Part shown: positions 43,118 through 51,409 of the stretch, one piece after another | Numbering within the stretch: position 1 is the stretch's first letter | Layout: each line of letters opens with the position of its first letter | Origin: Amnibacterium flavum | GTDB lineage: Bacteria; Actinomycetota; Actinomycetes; Actinomycetales; Microbacteriaceae | Direction: 5' to 3' | Length of the DNA stretch: 64,000 bases | Assembly: GCF_003097495.1 (NCBI RefSeq) | Contig: NZ_QEOP01000003.1 | Coordinates: 111,841-175,840 of the forward strand | Translations under genes and position numbers: made by a program | The notes under the pieces: model-generated | Database searches by the model: none | What the model was told of the DNA's origin: nothing | Seen by the model: only the letters and a program-made list of their open reading frames with translations

Positions 43118-44470
43118 GTGAGCCTCGAACCCCACCGGAACGCCGCGAGCGAGCCACCCCGATTCGCACCGCCGGCTGGACCGATCGTCGGCCGCGTCGA
43201 CCGCGGGGTGATCCGGGCGACCGGCATCCCCTACGCCAGGGCCTCGCGCTTCGGACCTCCGGCCCCCGTTCCCGATCACGACGGGGTGTTCGAGGCCACC
43301 GAATGGTCGCCCGCCTGCCCGCAGGAGCCCAACCCGTTCCTCGAGGACGTACTCGGCACCGGCTTCGGCGAGCTCGAAGGCAGTGAGGACTGCCAGAACC
43401 TGTCGATCACCCTCCCCCTCGACATCCGCCCCGATGAACGCCTTCCGGTCATGGTGTGGATCCACGGCGGCTCCTACGTGCAGGGCGCCGGCGATGTCGC
43501 GATCATGGACCCGCGCTTCCTCGTGATCGAGCAGCGGGTCATCGTCGTCTCCGTGACCTACCGCCTCGGCCTGTTCGGCTATCTCGGCGACGCCAAGGGA
43601 CGCCCTGCCAATCTGGGTCTGCTCGACCAGGTCGAGGCTTTCCGGTGGGTGAGGCGCAATATCGCAGCCTTCGGCGGCGATCCCGACAGGGTCACGGCGT
43701 TCGGCCAGTCGGCCGGCGGCGACGCCGTTGCGCACCTGATGGCCACTCCCGACGCATCGTCGCTCTTCTCCCGGGCGATCATCCAGAGCGCCCCGCTCGG
43801 GATCTCCCGGAAACGCGACAGGATGAACGCCGCGATGAGTCGTGCCGCCGAGGTCGTCACCGGTGACATGTCCTGGGAGGAGATCCTCGAGGTGCAGGCG
43901 GCCGCCGAGAAGAGCGCATCGCGATTCGGCCTGCTCGGAGGGATGCCCTTCGGAACCCAGTACGGCCACACTCCCCTGCCCGACGAGAAAGACGTCGACG
44001 AGGTCTGGTCGGCCGTCGCGCCGCGGATCGACATCCTCATCGGTCACACCTCGGAGGAGGCGAGGCTCTTCGCGCACCGGGTGCCGGCCCTCGACCGGAT
44101 GTTCCGCATCCCCGTGCTGGGTCGCGGGCTCGAGGCGGCGATGGTCGCCATCGCCACGCGCGCCGTCTACTCGTGGTCGAATGCGCGGTTCGCGAAGCGG
44201 CACGCACGGGCCGGCGGTCGCGCTCACAGCTACGTGCTGTCCTGGTCGGCTCCCGGCAACCCCTACGGCTCGGCGCACACCATCGATCTGCCGATGCTGT
44301 TCGGCGACGAGGCCACCTGGAAGCCGGCGTCCCTGCTGAAGGGCGCGAGCTGGGACGACATCCGGACCAGCGGCGAGCAGGTCCGCCGGGTGTGGGCCGA
44401 CTTCGCTCGCGGCGAGCTCGGGGAATCGGGGCGGATCCCGAACACCCTCACCTACCGCCGACTCCCCTGA
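43118..44470 (+). CDS. Type-B carboxylesterase
   Basis: About 450 residues. Oxyanion loop 'VWIHGGSYVQGAG', nucleophile Ser198 in GQSAGG, acid Glu313/314 in HTSEEAR and His387 in GSAHTIDLP make a complete type-B esterase triad. The N-terminal 'GRVDRGVIRATGIPYARASRFGPP' is also typical. No signal peptide. The frame is open well upstream; GTG 43118 is preferred because GGAGAG lies seven bases before it, though GTG 43109 is close. It hydrolyses carboxylic esters, physiological substrate unknown. The stop is followed six bases later by the dispersed hairpin element. Confidence 0.88.
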   Translation: MSLEPHRNAASEPPRFAPPAGPIVGRVDRGVIRATGIPYARASRFGPPAPVPDHDGVFEATEWSPACPQEPNPFLEDVLGTGFGELEGSEDCQNLSITLPLDIRPDERLPVMVWIHGGSYVQGAGDVAIMDPRFLVIEQRVIVVSVTYRLGLFGYLGDAKGRPANLGLLDQVEAFRWVRRNIAAFGGDPDRVTAFGQSAGGDAVAHLMATPDASSLFSRAIIQSAPLGISRKRDRMNAAMSRAAEVVTGDMSWEEILEVQAAAEKSASRFGLLGGMPFGTQYGHTPLPDEKDVDEVWSAVAPRIDILIGHTSEEARLFAHRVPALDRMFRIPVLGRGLEAAMVAIATRAVYSWSNARFAKRHARAGGRAHSYVLSWSAPGNPYGSAHTIDLPMLFGDEATWKPASLLKGASWDDIRTSGEQVRRVWADFARGELGESGRIPNTLTYRRLP

Positions 44471-44476
44471 CCTCGG

Positions 44477-44524
44477 ATATTCCGGTCACGAACGCACGTT
44501 CCGGCGTGGGCATATGTCCGGAAC
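44477..44524 (+). repeat. 48-base hairpin element, copy 2
   Basis: It begins six bases after the carboxylesterase stop and matches the minus-strand element at 11208-11161 at 40 of 48 positions, with a shared core CGCACGTTCCGGCGTG. The palindrome here is more decayed than in copy 1. Confidence 0.75.
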
Positions 44525-44752
44525 CTCAGTACACGGCGCTCCACCGCATCAAGGTCGGAAGCTCCTTCCCGCGCACACGACGCGCCGCGGAAACGAGGTT
44601 ACGAAGAAGGACGCAGCCAGCGTCGAGCCGCGCGAGAAGACCCACCCAAACGGCATGCCCCTCGGCCTCGAATCACAGTGTGGTCAGCGATTCGATGTCC
44701 CCACTACTGGGTCATGAGGAGCGCTCATCATGAAGAGTTCACTATGAAGTCA

Positions 44753-44773
44753 GACATTCGAGGGCTGAATGTC
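44753..44773. promoter_or_regulatory. Inverted repeat upstream of the metallophosphoesterase promoter
   Basis: GACATTC (44753-44759) and GAATGTC (44767-44773) are separated by seven bases. The geometry and sequence match the PadR operator GACATCC-N7-GGATGTC at 42933-42953 with one transition per arm. It ends 23 bases before the -35 at 44797. Confidence 0.5.
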
Positions 44774-44796
44774 GCCGAAGTGTCGTGTCGATCCGC

Positions 44797-44824
44797 TTGA
44801 CTCTAGGAAACATGCTCGTAACAT
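44797..44824 (+). promoter_or_regulatory. Promoter of the metallophosphoesterase gene
   Basis: TTGACT (44797-44802) and TAACAT (44819-44824) are 16 bases apart, the best -35/-10 pair in this gap. They would give a leader of about 27 bases before ATG 44858. Confidence 0.55.
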
Positions 44825-44857
44825 TGGACGGCCGACCAGAGAGGATGCGTCGATCTC

Positions 44858-45898
44858 ATGAGCACAGCCACCCCGGAGGGTGACAGTACCAACACCGCCG
44901 GGCTCACAGCTCGGCAGAGGCAACTGCAGAACCGGGAGACGGTGACCGACCTCCGCATCGCGGAACACGCCCGTCCCGATCACTTCCTTCTTCACCTGAG
45001 CGACACGCATCTGCTCCCCGGCGACGACGCCCTGTACGGGACGGTCGACGCCGAAGGCAATCTTCGCCGCCTCGCGGCCGAGTTCGAGAAGTCCGGGTCA
45101 CGCCCCGAAGCGATCGTCTTCACGGGCGACCTCGCCGATCGCGGCGAACTCGGCGCCTACGAGAAGCTCCGCAGCATCGTCGAACCGTTCGCCGCCTCGA
45201 TCGGCGCCGAGATCATCTGGTGCATGGGCAACCACGACGACCGCGACGCCTTCCGCCGCGGCCTGCTCGACGAGGACGGCGGCTACGCGCCCATCGACCG
45301 CGTCTACGACATCAACGGCCTGCGCGTCATCGTGCTCGACTCGAGCGTGCCGGGCTACCACCACGGCGAGGTGAGCCGCGAGCAGATCGAATGGCTCCGC
45401 GACGTACTGGCCACCGCGGCACCGCACGGCAGCATCCTCGCGATGCACCACCCGCCGATCCCCGCCGTGCTCGACCTCGCGATCACCGTCGAACTGCGCA
45501 ACCAGCAGCGGCTCGCCGAGGTGCTGCGCGGCAGCGACGTGCGCTCCATCCTGGCCGGCCACCTGCACTACTCCACCGCGGCGACCTTCGCCGGGATCCC
45601 TGTGTCCGTCGCGTCGGCCACCTGCTACACGCAGGACCTCTCGGTCGAGTTCGGCGGCACCCGTGCCCAGAACGGCGCGACCTCGTTCAACCTCGTCCAT
45701 GTCTACGACGACACGGTGGTGCACTCGGTGACCCCGATCGGCGCCTACGACGCGGTGTCGTTCGTGTCAGCCGAGAAGAGCGCGGAACGTCTCGCCGACG
45801 CGGGCATCCTGGTACCACCCGCCCGCAACCCTCACGTTCAGGGTGCGATCGCGGGAGCCGTCAACTCGCCGACTTCTCGACTGGCACCTGTGCGCTGA
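44858..45898 (+). CDS. Calcineurin-like metallophosphoesterase (CpdA type)
   Basis: A 346-residue two-metal phosphodiesterase. Ligand motifs in order: '[11 protein letters not shown]' (D-x-H), '[10 protein letters not shown]' (GDxxDRG-like), 'WCMGNHDDR' (GNHD), 'LAMHHPP' (H) and 'LAGHLHYS' (GHxH). Rv0805/CpdA-type cyclic nucleotide phosphodiesterases have this order and length, so a cAMP or other phosphodiester substrate is possible. About 35 residues of disordered N-terminus precede the fold. Its last 38 bases overlap the 3' end of the convergent Stealth gene. Confidence 0.9.
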   Translation: MSTATPEGDSTNTAGLTARQRQLQNRETVTDLRIAEHARPDHFLLHLSDTHLLPGDDALYGTVDAEGNLRRLAAEFEKSGSRPEAIVFTGDLADRGELGAYEKLRSIVEPFAASIGAEIIWCMGNHDDRDAFRRGLLDEDGGYAPIDRVYDINGLRVIVLDSSVPGYHHGEVSREQIEWLRDVLATAAPHGSILAMHHPPIPAVLDLAITVELRNQQRLAEVLRGSDVRSILAGHLHYSTAATFAGIPVSVASATCYTQDLSVEFGGTRAQNGATSFNLVHVYDDTVVHSVTPIGAYDAVSFVSAEKSAERLADAGILVPPARNPHVQGAIAGAVNSPTSRLAPVR

Positions 45899-47462
45899 CC
45901 GGTCGCTCCCAGGGAGCGGGGATCGCGAAGTAGCGGTCGAGGAACGAGCGCATCTTGCGGGCGCGCTCCTCGGGGCTGACCTCGGGGAAGCTGCCGTCGT
46001 TGAGGCAGAAGAAGTCGTAGTCGCGACGCTTGAGCAGCCGCTTGAGCTGGGCGAGCCCCGACTTCATGGTCGTGTCGACGTAGAGCACCCGCGCACCGAT
46101 CTTCTGAACGGCACGCCCGGTGAGCAGGGCGTAGTAGTGGTACAGCGAGTTCGTGACCGAGATGTTCTCGGCGGCCCGGAACGGGCTGGCCGCGGTGGCG
46201 CGGAAGTCCTCGGGGAACTCGCGTTCGAGCTCCTCGACCACGCTCTTGCGCATCGGCGCCGCCGTGTGCTCGAGATGGCGTGTCGTGACGCGGCCGAAGC
46301 GCTCGTGCAGCAGCCGCCGGTTGACGCGTGCCGCATTCTCGAACCCGCTGCGCTGGGCGTTGTTCTCCCCCAGCCCGATGCGGGTGGTCGCCTCGATGAA
46401 CTTGGTCAGCCCGCCCGGTGAGAAGAACATCTCGGGTCCGACGGGGCGGCCGAAGAACATGTCGTCGTTCGAGTACAGGTAGTACTCGCTGAGGCCCGGG
46501 ATGCGGTGCAGCTGACTCTCGACGGCCTGCGAGTTGTGCGTCGGGAGCACGGACGGGTCCTCGAAGAACTCCTCGCTCCGGACGATCCGCACGCGAGGGT
46601 GCTCGTCGAGCCAGGCCGGACGGGGCGAGTCGGTCGCGATGTAGATGTTGCGGATCCACGGCGCGTACATGTAGACGGAGCGCAGGGCGTAGCGGAGCTC
46701 GTCGATCTGGCGGTAGCGGGCCTCGGAGTCGTCGCCCTCGCCGACGACGTAGCTCTCCATGCGCTTGGCGCGCGCCCGCTGGAATTCCTTGTCGGTGCCG
46801 TCGACCCAGCTGAAGATGATGTCGATGTCGAAGGTGACGTCGCTCGCCAGCTCATCGAACATGTGGCGGATGGTGGGCCAGGTCTCGCCGTAGCGCTCGA
46901 CGGTCGCCTCGACCAGCTCGGAGATGGGCAGGGAACGCCGGGTGAGCGCGTTCTCGACCGGGACCAGCACCTCGCTGCCGCGTCGCGTCCAGATCTCGAG
47001 CTGCACGCCCGAGTTGCGACCGAACTCGTAGGAGCCGCCCGCAGCGAGGCGGGGGCGGTAGAGGCGCAGGATGCGGGGACGACGCGAGGACGACAGCGCG
47101 CCCTCGGCGATGAGGACCGCTTCTCCCTTGGTCGTCATGTCGCGCGGCCGGAAGGTCTCGGCGTAGAACGGCTCGTCGGCGGCGGCCTCGACGAGCGCCT
47201 GCTGGGCGACCTCGAAGTCGGTCTCGTCGATCGCGAGGACCGGACGCTGCTCCTCGCCTCGGATGAGGAGATAGTGCACGTTCGCGCGACCGAGCACACG
47301 GCGCACGAAGAGGAGGTCCTCGATCATGGCCTCGTGAGGCGTTACGATCTGCTCGACCAGAGTCAGCACGCCGGAGTTCTCGGCGACATCGGGGCGGGTG
47401 TGAACGCGAAGCCAGGGCTTCACCGCACTGAGTGTTCGGGGGGCGGATTCGTCGCTGCGCAT
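45861..47462 (-). CDS. Stealth-family sugar-phosphate transferase
   Basis: A 533-residue protein with the four conserved Stealth regions: CR1 '[16 protein letters not shown]', CR2 '[37 protein letters not shown]', CR3 '[33 protein letters not shown]' and a C-terminal CR4 with '[12 protein letters not shown]'. Stealth proteins are hexose-1-phosphate transferases that build phosphodiester-linked capsule or cell-wall glycopolymers. ATG 47462 is chosen: TAGGAT at 47507-47502 is a -10 and would overlap the ATG at 47501, whereas 47462 has a GGAAGG site. It is a single gene, not in a glycosyltransferase cluster. Confidence 0.9.
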   Translation of the reverse strand: MRSDESAPRTLSAVKPWLRVHTRPDVAENSGVLTLVEQIVTPHEAMIEDLLFVRRVLGRANVHYLLIRGEEQRPVLAIDETDFEVAQQALVEAAADEPFYAETFRPRDMTTKGEAVLIAEGALSSSRRPRILRLYRPRLAAGGSYEFGRNSGVQLEIWTRRGSEVLVPVENALTRRSLPISELVEATVERYGETWPTIRHMFDELASDVTFDIDIIFSWVDGTDKEFQRARAKRMESYVVGEGDDSEARYRQIDELRYALRSVYMYAPWIRNIYIATDSPRPAWLDEHPRVRIVRSEEFFEDPSVLPTHNSQAVESQLHRIPGLSEYYLYSNDDMFFGRPVGPEMFFSPGGLTKFIEATTRIGLGENNAQRSGFENAARVNRRLLHERFGRVTTRHLEHTAAPMRKSVVEELEREFPEDFRATAASPFRAAENISVTNSLYHYYALLTGRAVQKIGARVLYVDTTMKSGLAQLKRLLKRRDYDFFCLNDGSFPEVSPEERARKMRSFLDRYFAIPAPWERPVSAQVPVEKSAS

Positions 47463-47539
47463 GGGTCCGCCTTCCTGAGTACGTGCCTGTTCACGCGCCA
47501 TCCTACCGGGCGGCGCTGTGATCTCGGCACGAGCCCCTA

Positions 47540-49375
47540 TCAGACCCCTCCGCCGCCTCCCCCGCCGCCGCCTCCGCCGGAGAACGAGCCGCCCGATGAC
47601 CCGCCGGAACTGCTCGAGCTGACGCTGCCCGAGTACTGGGATGCGGCGCTCCCCGAGAAGGAGCCGATGCCCGCCGAGAAAGCGGCGACACTGAACCCGT
47701 CGGTCGATCGGTACCAGTCCGGCGTCCCGCCCTCGCGTTCGTAGGCGTCGCCCAGCACCTGCGACCAGCTCTTCTCCACGCCGAGCAGCACCGCGTACGG
47801 CAGGAGACGTTCGTAGAGCCGAACGACTCCTCCCGCACTGCCGTCATCGGCGGCCTCCGCCACACGGGTGGCGCCCTCGACGCTCTGCAGAATCTTCAGG
47901 CGGTCCTCCTCGGCGAGCCGCAGGTACCGGCCGAGCCCGCGGATGTGGTCCCGCACCTCGGCGCCCTTCGCGGTGAGGGGGTGGTGGAACACGAAGAGCG
48001 CGGGCAGTACGGCGACGAACGCCAGCAGGAAGGCGAGCACCGGCAGGGCGCCGCCACGCGAGTCGACGAGGAGACCGACCGCCGAGACGAACAGGGCGCA
48101 GACGGCAAGGAACGAGATGACGACGACGATCGCGGCCGGCAGCTTCGGCACCGGGTTCCGGTACTCGTCCCTCTCGGCTGCGATCCGGGCCTTGTCGAGA
48201 GCAGTGCTGACCGACAGTGCGACCTGGGTGTCGGGCGTGCTGAGGTCCGCGCGCTCACCCGGGGTCAGCACCTGCCCGAAGAACGAGACGGCGATGGCGC
48301 GTTCGACCGCGCCGAGCCCCGCGGCTGCGCGGGCGCGGATGGGCTTGCCCTCACCGCGGTACTCGAGCGCGTAGCCGCCGTCGGTGTCGACGATGCGAGC
48401 GATCCCGCGCACCGCGAACGAGACGAGGGTCGCAGCGACCGCGCGTCGCGGCTTGCCGATGATGACGGCGAGGACGGGCAGCTCCGGCTGTTCGGGCGGG
48501 AGGTACTCGGCCACGATCGTGGGGCGCCCCTTGGCGTCTGCGGCGGGACCCAGGCGGGTCACGATCGCGGCGATGATCGCCGCGATCAGCGCGACGATGC
48601 CGAAGATCATGACCGGAGCGAAACCGCTGGCCCAGAACGAGTCGTCGCGCGGCTCGAACGTGCCGGGCTTGAAGCCGACGGCGATGGTGACGTTCTCCCC
48701 CGCGGCAAGCCCCGTCTGGCTCGCGGTGATCACCGTCCCGCCGTCGCTGCTGGCGCTCTCGATCACGCAGTCCGCGCCCGATCCCGGGGCTCCCCACGAG
48801 CAGTCCAGGCCGCCGGTCAGGTCCGAGGCGAGATCGGAGGGGATGAACAGGGTCGCCGACACCGTTCCGAACGGCTGAGCCCACTCGGTGCCGTTGATGT
48901 CCCACATGAACTCATCGGCATCCGTGTCGGAGTAGAAGCGCGTCACGTTGCGCTGCTCGTATTCGATGACGTAGGTCTGCTCGCCGCGCACGAAGTCGTC
49001 GTCCGCGATGGTGATGAGCTCGATGCCGTCGTCGCTGTCGGTCTCGTAGTCGCGCGGGGCGCCGTTCTCATCGGTGACCGAGATGATCTCGAGGTCGGTC
49101 GGGTGGCCGTCGAATTCGAGGGGGATCGCCCGACGGATGCCGTGGTTCTGGTCGATGTCGGGGAAGACGGCCGTCAGCGTCTCGACCGTGTGCAGAGTCG
49201 ACCGGCCGGCGTCGTCGCGGCTCAATCGATAGTCGGCGTCGAATGAGGAGAAGGAGAAGTCGTCGACCCCCTCGGGCGCCGACTGCGCCGCAGCTCCCGC
49301 TGTCTGCGCCGCGCCGAGCGCAGCAGCCCCGGCCAGAACGAGCACGGTGAGGATCCTCAGTGAATTGCGTCTCAC
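47540..49375 (-). CDS. DUF2207-domain membrane protein
   Basis: A 611-residue protein. A signal peptide (residues 1-30, 'ILTVLVLAGAAALGAAQTAGAAAQ') precedes an extracellular beta-rich DUF2207 domain (about 35-260). One membrane helix follows near 270-290, then a cytoplasmic region, a two-helix hairpin near 430-480 and a Gly/Ser tail ending in eleven glycines and one valine. This low-complexity tail is a hallmark of the DUF2207 family, whose function is unknown. GTG 49375 follows a TAGGCT box (minus strand, 49384-49389) by eight bases. It diverges from the macrodomain gene. Confidence 0.88.
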   Translation of the reverse strand: MRRNSLRILTVLVLAGAAALGAAQTAGAAAQSAPEGVDDFSFSSFDADYRLSRDDAGRSTLHTVETLTAVFPDIDQNHGIRRAIPLEFDGHPTDLEIISVTDENGAPRDYETDSDDGIELITIADDDFVRGEQTYVIEYEQRNVTRFYSDTDADEFMWDINGTEWAQPFGTVSATLFIPSDLASDLTGGLDCSWGAPGSGADCVIESASSDGGTVITASQTGLAAGENVTIAVGFKPGTFEPRDDSFWASGFAPVMIFGIVALIAAIIAAIVTRLGPAADAKGRPTIVAEYLPPEQPELPVLAVIIGKPRRAVAATLVSFAVRGIARIVDTDGGYALEYRGEGKPIRARAAAGLGAVERAIAVSFFGQVLTPGERADLSTPDTQVALSVSTALDKARIAAERDEYRNPVPKLPAAIVVVISFLAVCALFVSAVGLLVDSRGGALPVLAFLLAFVAVLPALFVFHHPLTAKGAEVRDHIRGLGRYLRLAEEDRLKILQSVEGATRVAEAADDGSAGGVVRLYERLLPYAVLLGVEKSWSQVLGDAYEREGGTPDWYRSTDGFSVAAFSAGIGSFSGSAASQYSGSVSSSSSGGSSGGSFSGGGGGGGGGGGV

Positions 49376-49383
49376 GGGACCCG

Positions 49384-49408
49384 AGCCTAAGCGGGCCGGA
49401 GGTATCGT
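49384..49408. promoter_or_regulatory. Back-to-back leaderless promoters, DUF2207 and macrodomain genes
   Basis: Minus-strand TAGGCT (49389-49384) and plus-strand TATCGT (49403-49408) are 13 bases apart, each 6-8 bases from a start codon. Any -35 contacts for one lie on or beyond the -10 of the other. Confidence 0.5.
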
Positions 49409-49414
49409 GCCGTC

Positions 49415-49978
49415 ATGCCGGACCCCTCCTCCCGCGCTGAAGACACCGCGCCGACCCGACTCGAGGCCGTCCGCGGCGATATCACCCGCCAGAGCGTCGA
49501 TGTCATCGTGAATGCGGCGAACAGCTCTCTGCTGGGTGGCGGCGGAGTGGACGGCGCCATCCACCGGGCAGGCGGGCCCGAGATCCTCGCCGAATGCCGT
49601 GAGCTGCGCGCCGGCGCGCTGCGAGAGGGGCTGCCCACCGGCGACGCGGTCGCGACGACAGCCGGCCGGCTGCCCGCTCGATGGGTCGTGCACACCGTCG
49701 GCCCGGTGTATGCGGTGAGAACCGATCGTCGCCCCCTGCTCGAGAGCGCCTACCGGCGGAGCATCGAGGTGTCGGCGGGGTTGGGCGCGAGATCGATCGC
49801 CTTCCCCGCGGTGTCGGCCGGCGTGTACGGCTGGCCGCCCGATGACTCCGCACGGTTGGCGGTCACGGCGGTCCGCGCCGCTCTCGCGGCAGGGCCGTCG
49901 AGCGTCGAACTCGTGCGATTCGTGCTGTTCTCCGACGAGATGCACGAGCTGTTCGCCGCCGAGCTGTCCCGCCCCTGA
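49415..49978 (+). CDS. Macrodomain protein, probable O-acetyl-ADP-ribose deacetylase
   Basis: A 187-residue single macrodomain of the MacroD/YmdB type. 'RGDITRQSVDVIVNAANSSLLGGGGVDGAIHRAGG' contains the Asn/Asp catalytic loop and GGGGVDGAIH phosphate loop, and 'SIAFPAVSAGVYGWPPDDSARLAV' the second ribose loop. These enzymes remove ADP-ribose from proteins or deacetylate O-acetyl-ADP-ribose. No ART toxin or sirtuin gene is adjacent. Leaderless layout: TATCGT at 49403-49408, six bases, ATG. Confidence 0.94.
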   Translation: MPDPSSRAEDTAPTRLEAVRGDITRQSVDVIVNAANSSLLGGGGVDGAIHRAGGPEILAECRELRAGALREGLPTGDAVATTAGRLPARWVVHTVGPVYAVRTDRRPLLESAYRRSIEVSAGLGARSIAFPAVSAGVYGWPPDDSARLAVTAVRAALAAGPSSVELVRFVLFSDEMHELFAAELSRP

Positions 49979-50000
49979 TCACGGCGCGACGAGAGGCCCT

Positions 50001-50528
50001 TCAGCCCTCGAGGTGTTCGCGCAGCCGTTCGACCCAGAGCTGGTAGCCCTGCTCGTTCAGGTGGAGCTTGTCGTCGCTGAGATCGCTGCGCAGCTCCTCC
50101 GACTCGTCCGCGAAGACGGGCCACAGGTCGAGCCATTCCGCCTTGACGGTCGGCGCGAACTGCCGCAGATGGATGTTGACCTCTTTGATCCGATCCGTGT
50201 AGTCACCCGCACGAGGGAGCACCGACTGGACGACGATCCGGGAATCGGGGAGCTCCTGGTGCAGCTTCCAGAGGATCGACTCGACCCCTCGGACGATCTG
50301 CTCGACCGACCGTCGCCAGGCGAGGTCGTTGGTGCCGATCATGATCACGATCGTCTGGGGCGCGAGGTCGATGACCTCGTGCAGTCGCTCGAGCACCAGC
50401 TCGGTCGTATCGCCGCCGACGCCGAGGTTGACGACATCGGCGTCGGGAAACCACTCGGACCAGCTTCCCTCGGCAGTGAGGCTGTCGCCGAGGAACACCG
50501 TCGTAGAACCGCTCTCGTGTTCACTCAC
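50001..50528 (-). CDS. SGNH/GDSL-family hydrolase
   Basis: A 175-residue esterase/lipase of the SGNH fold. Block I 'TVFLGDSLTAEGSWSEWF' (Ser in GDS), block II Gly in 'NLGVGGDTTELVLERL', block III 'IMIGTNDLAWRR' (Asn), and block V 'DDKLHLNEQGYQLW' (Asp and His) are all present. No signal peptide, so it probably acts in the cytoplasm. GTG 50528 overlaps the end of the CAP-domain gene (GTGA), and a TAGCCT box lies six bases before it, so it may have both coupled and leaderless expression. Confidence 0.92.
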   Translation of the reverse strand: MSEHESGSTTVFLGDSLTAEGSWSEWFPDADVVNLGVGGDTTELVLERLHEVIDLAPQTIVIMIGTNDLAWRRSVEQIVRGVESILWKLHQELPDSRIVVQSVLPRAGDYTDRIKEVNIHLRQFAPTVKAEWLDLWPVFADESEELRSDLSDDKLHLNEQGYQLWVERLREHLEG

Positions 50529-51362
50529 CGTTCGAGGCTACGTCGCCGACCGCGCGCTGGCCAATCCTTTGCGGAGTTCCCCCGGCGCCCTGTCAGGACG
50601 AACCAGCCGGTCAGGACGATCACGACGAGGGACACGATGAGCATGAGCACGGCGATCGGGAGGGGAAGACCCGCGTCGGTCGCCTGCGATCCGGTCACGG
50701 ATCCCGACGCGGAATTCGTCGTCGACTTCTTCGCGACGGGGGTCGACTTCGAGGTCGCCGTCGACGTGGGTGAAGGTGCGGGGCTCGGAGAGGGAGGCTC
50801 CACGGCCGGGGTCTCCACGGGGGCGGGCGTGATCGGAGCCGGGACGGCTTCGGCTGCCTGTTCCTGCTCGACCGGAGCCGGGACCGGCGCGGCCGGGCCG
50901 ACATGGCCCGAGTAGCGCGCGAACACCTGCACGCCCCACGAGGTGGTTCACGTCGATGAGCGCGACCCCGATGTCGGTGTACCCGCCGAGGATGTTCGCC
51001 CGGTGCCCCGAGGAGTTCATCCACCCATCGTGAACGGCCTGACCGCTGCCGTATCCCTGCGCGACGTTCTCGCCCCAGGCGTTCCAGCCTCCGGGGATCT
51101 GCGCCCCGACGTCGGGATTGTGCGACAGGGCTCCTGAGGATCCCATCTGCTGCGCCCAGTCATACGCGACCGTGTCGAGGGCGGGATTGTGGATCAGGCC
51201 CGCTTGGCCGTCGGCCCAGCGCGCCTCGTTGGCGAGCTGGACGATGAGGTCCTCGTCATAGGCCGCGGCGGGCGACGCCGGTCCGCCGAGGGACAGGGGG
51301 GCGGCGATGACGACCATGACGATCGTGGTCGCGAGCGTTCGGATTCGACGGCCGGGCTGCAT
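50525..51362 (-). pseudogene. CAP/SCP-domain secreted protein with a frameshift
   Basis: Frame 1 starts at ATG 51362 with a signal peptide (residues 1-35) and a CAP domain ('LVQLANEARWADGQAGLIHNPALDTVAYDWAQQMG', 'WGENVAQGYGSGQAVHDGWMNSSGHRANILGGYTDIGVALI'). At about 50936-50941 the frame is lost. The expected last strand (WGVQVFARYSGH), a Pro/Ser/Thr stalk and a membrane anchor near 'IAVLMLIVSLVVIVLTGWFVL' continue in another frame to a stop at 50525. One extra base near GTGGGGC would account for it. The second frame's stop overlaps the SGNH gene start, which supports that reading. It is either a real mutation, a sequencing error or programmed slippage. CAP proteins are extracellular, related to PR-1. 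Confidence 0.8.
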
Positions 51363-51368
51363 CGTTCC

Positions 51369-51402
51369 AGGCTAAACGGCGGCTGGGAGGTCCGAATAGG
51401 CT
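51369..51402. promoter_or_regulatory. Divergent leaderless promoters, CAP and ROK genes
   Basis: Minus-strand TAGCCT (51374-51369) precedes the CAP ATG by six bases. Plus-strand TAGGCT (51397-51402) precedes the ROK ATG by seven. The boxes are 22 bases apart. Confidence 0.5.
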
Positions 51403-51409
51403 GAAGGAC

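Larger units (their letters stand above)
44471..44857. other. Non-coding gap with hairpin element, palindrome and promoter
   Basis: A gap of 387 bases without a supported gene. It holds, in order, the 48-base element (44477-44524), a 7-7-7 inverted repeat (44753-44773) and a sigma-70-like promoter (44797-44824). The central part is of lower GC than the surroundings and shows no convincing codon pattern. Confidence 0.6.

Noticed and set aside
44514..44717. Short open frame in the gap after the carboxylesterase
   Set aside because: It begins inside the dispersed hairpin element, has no ribosome binding site or -10 box, and lacks codon bias.
49415..49978. Macrodomain gene as part of a DarTG-type toxin-antitoxin
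   Set aside because: No ART-fold toxin gene is adjacent. The upstream neighbour is a divergent DUF2207 gene and the downstream neighbour a convergent SGNH hydrolase.
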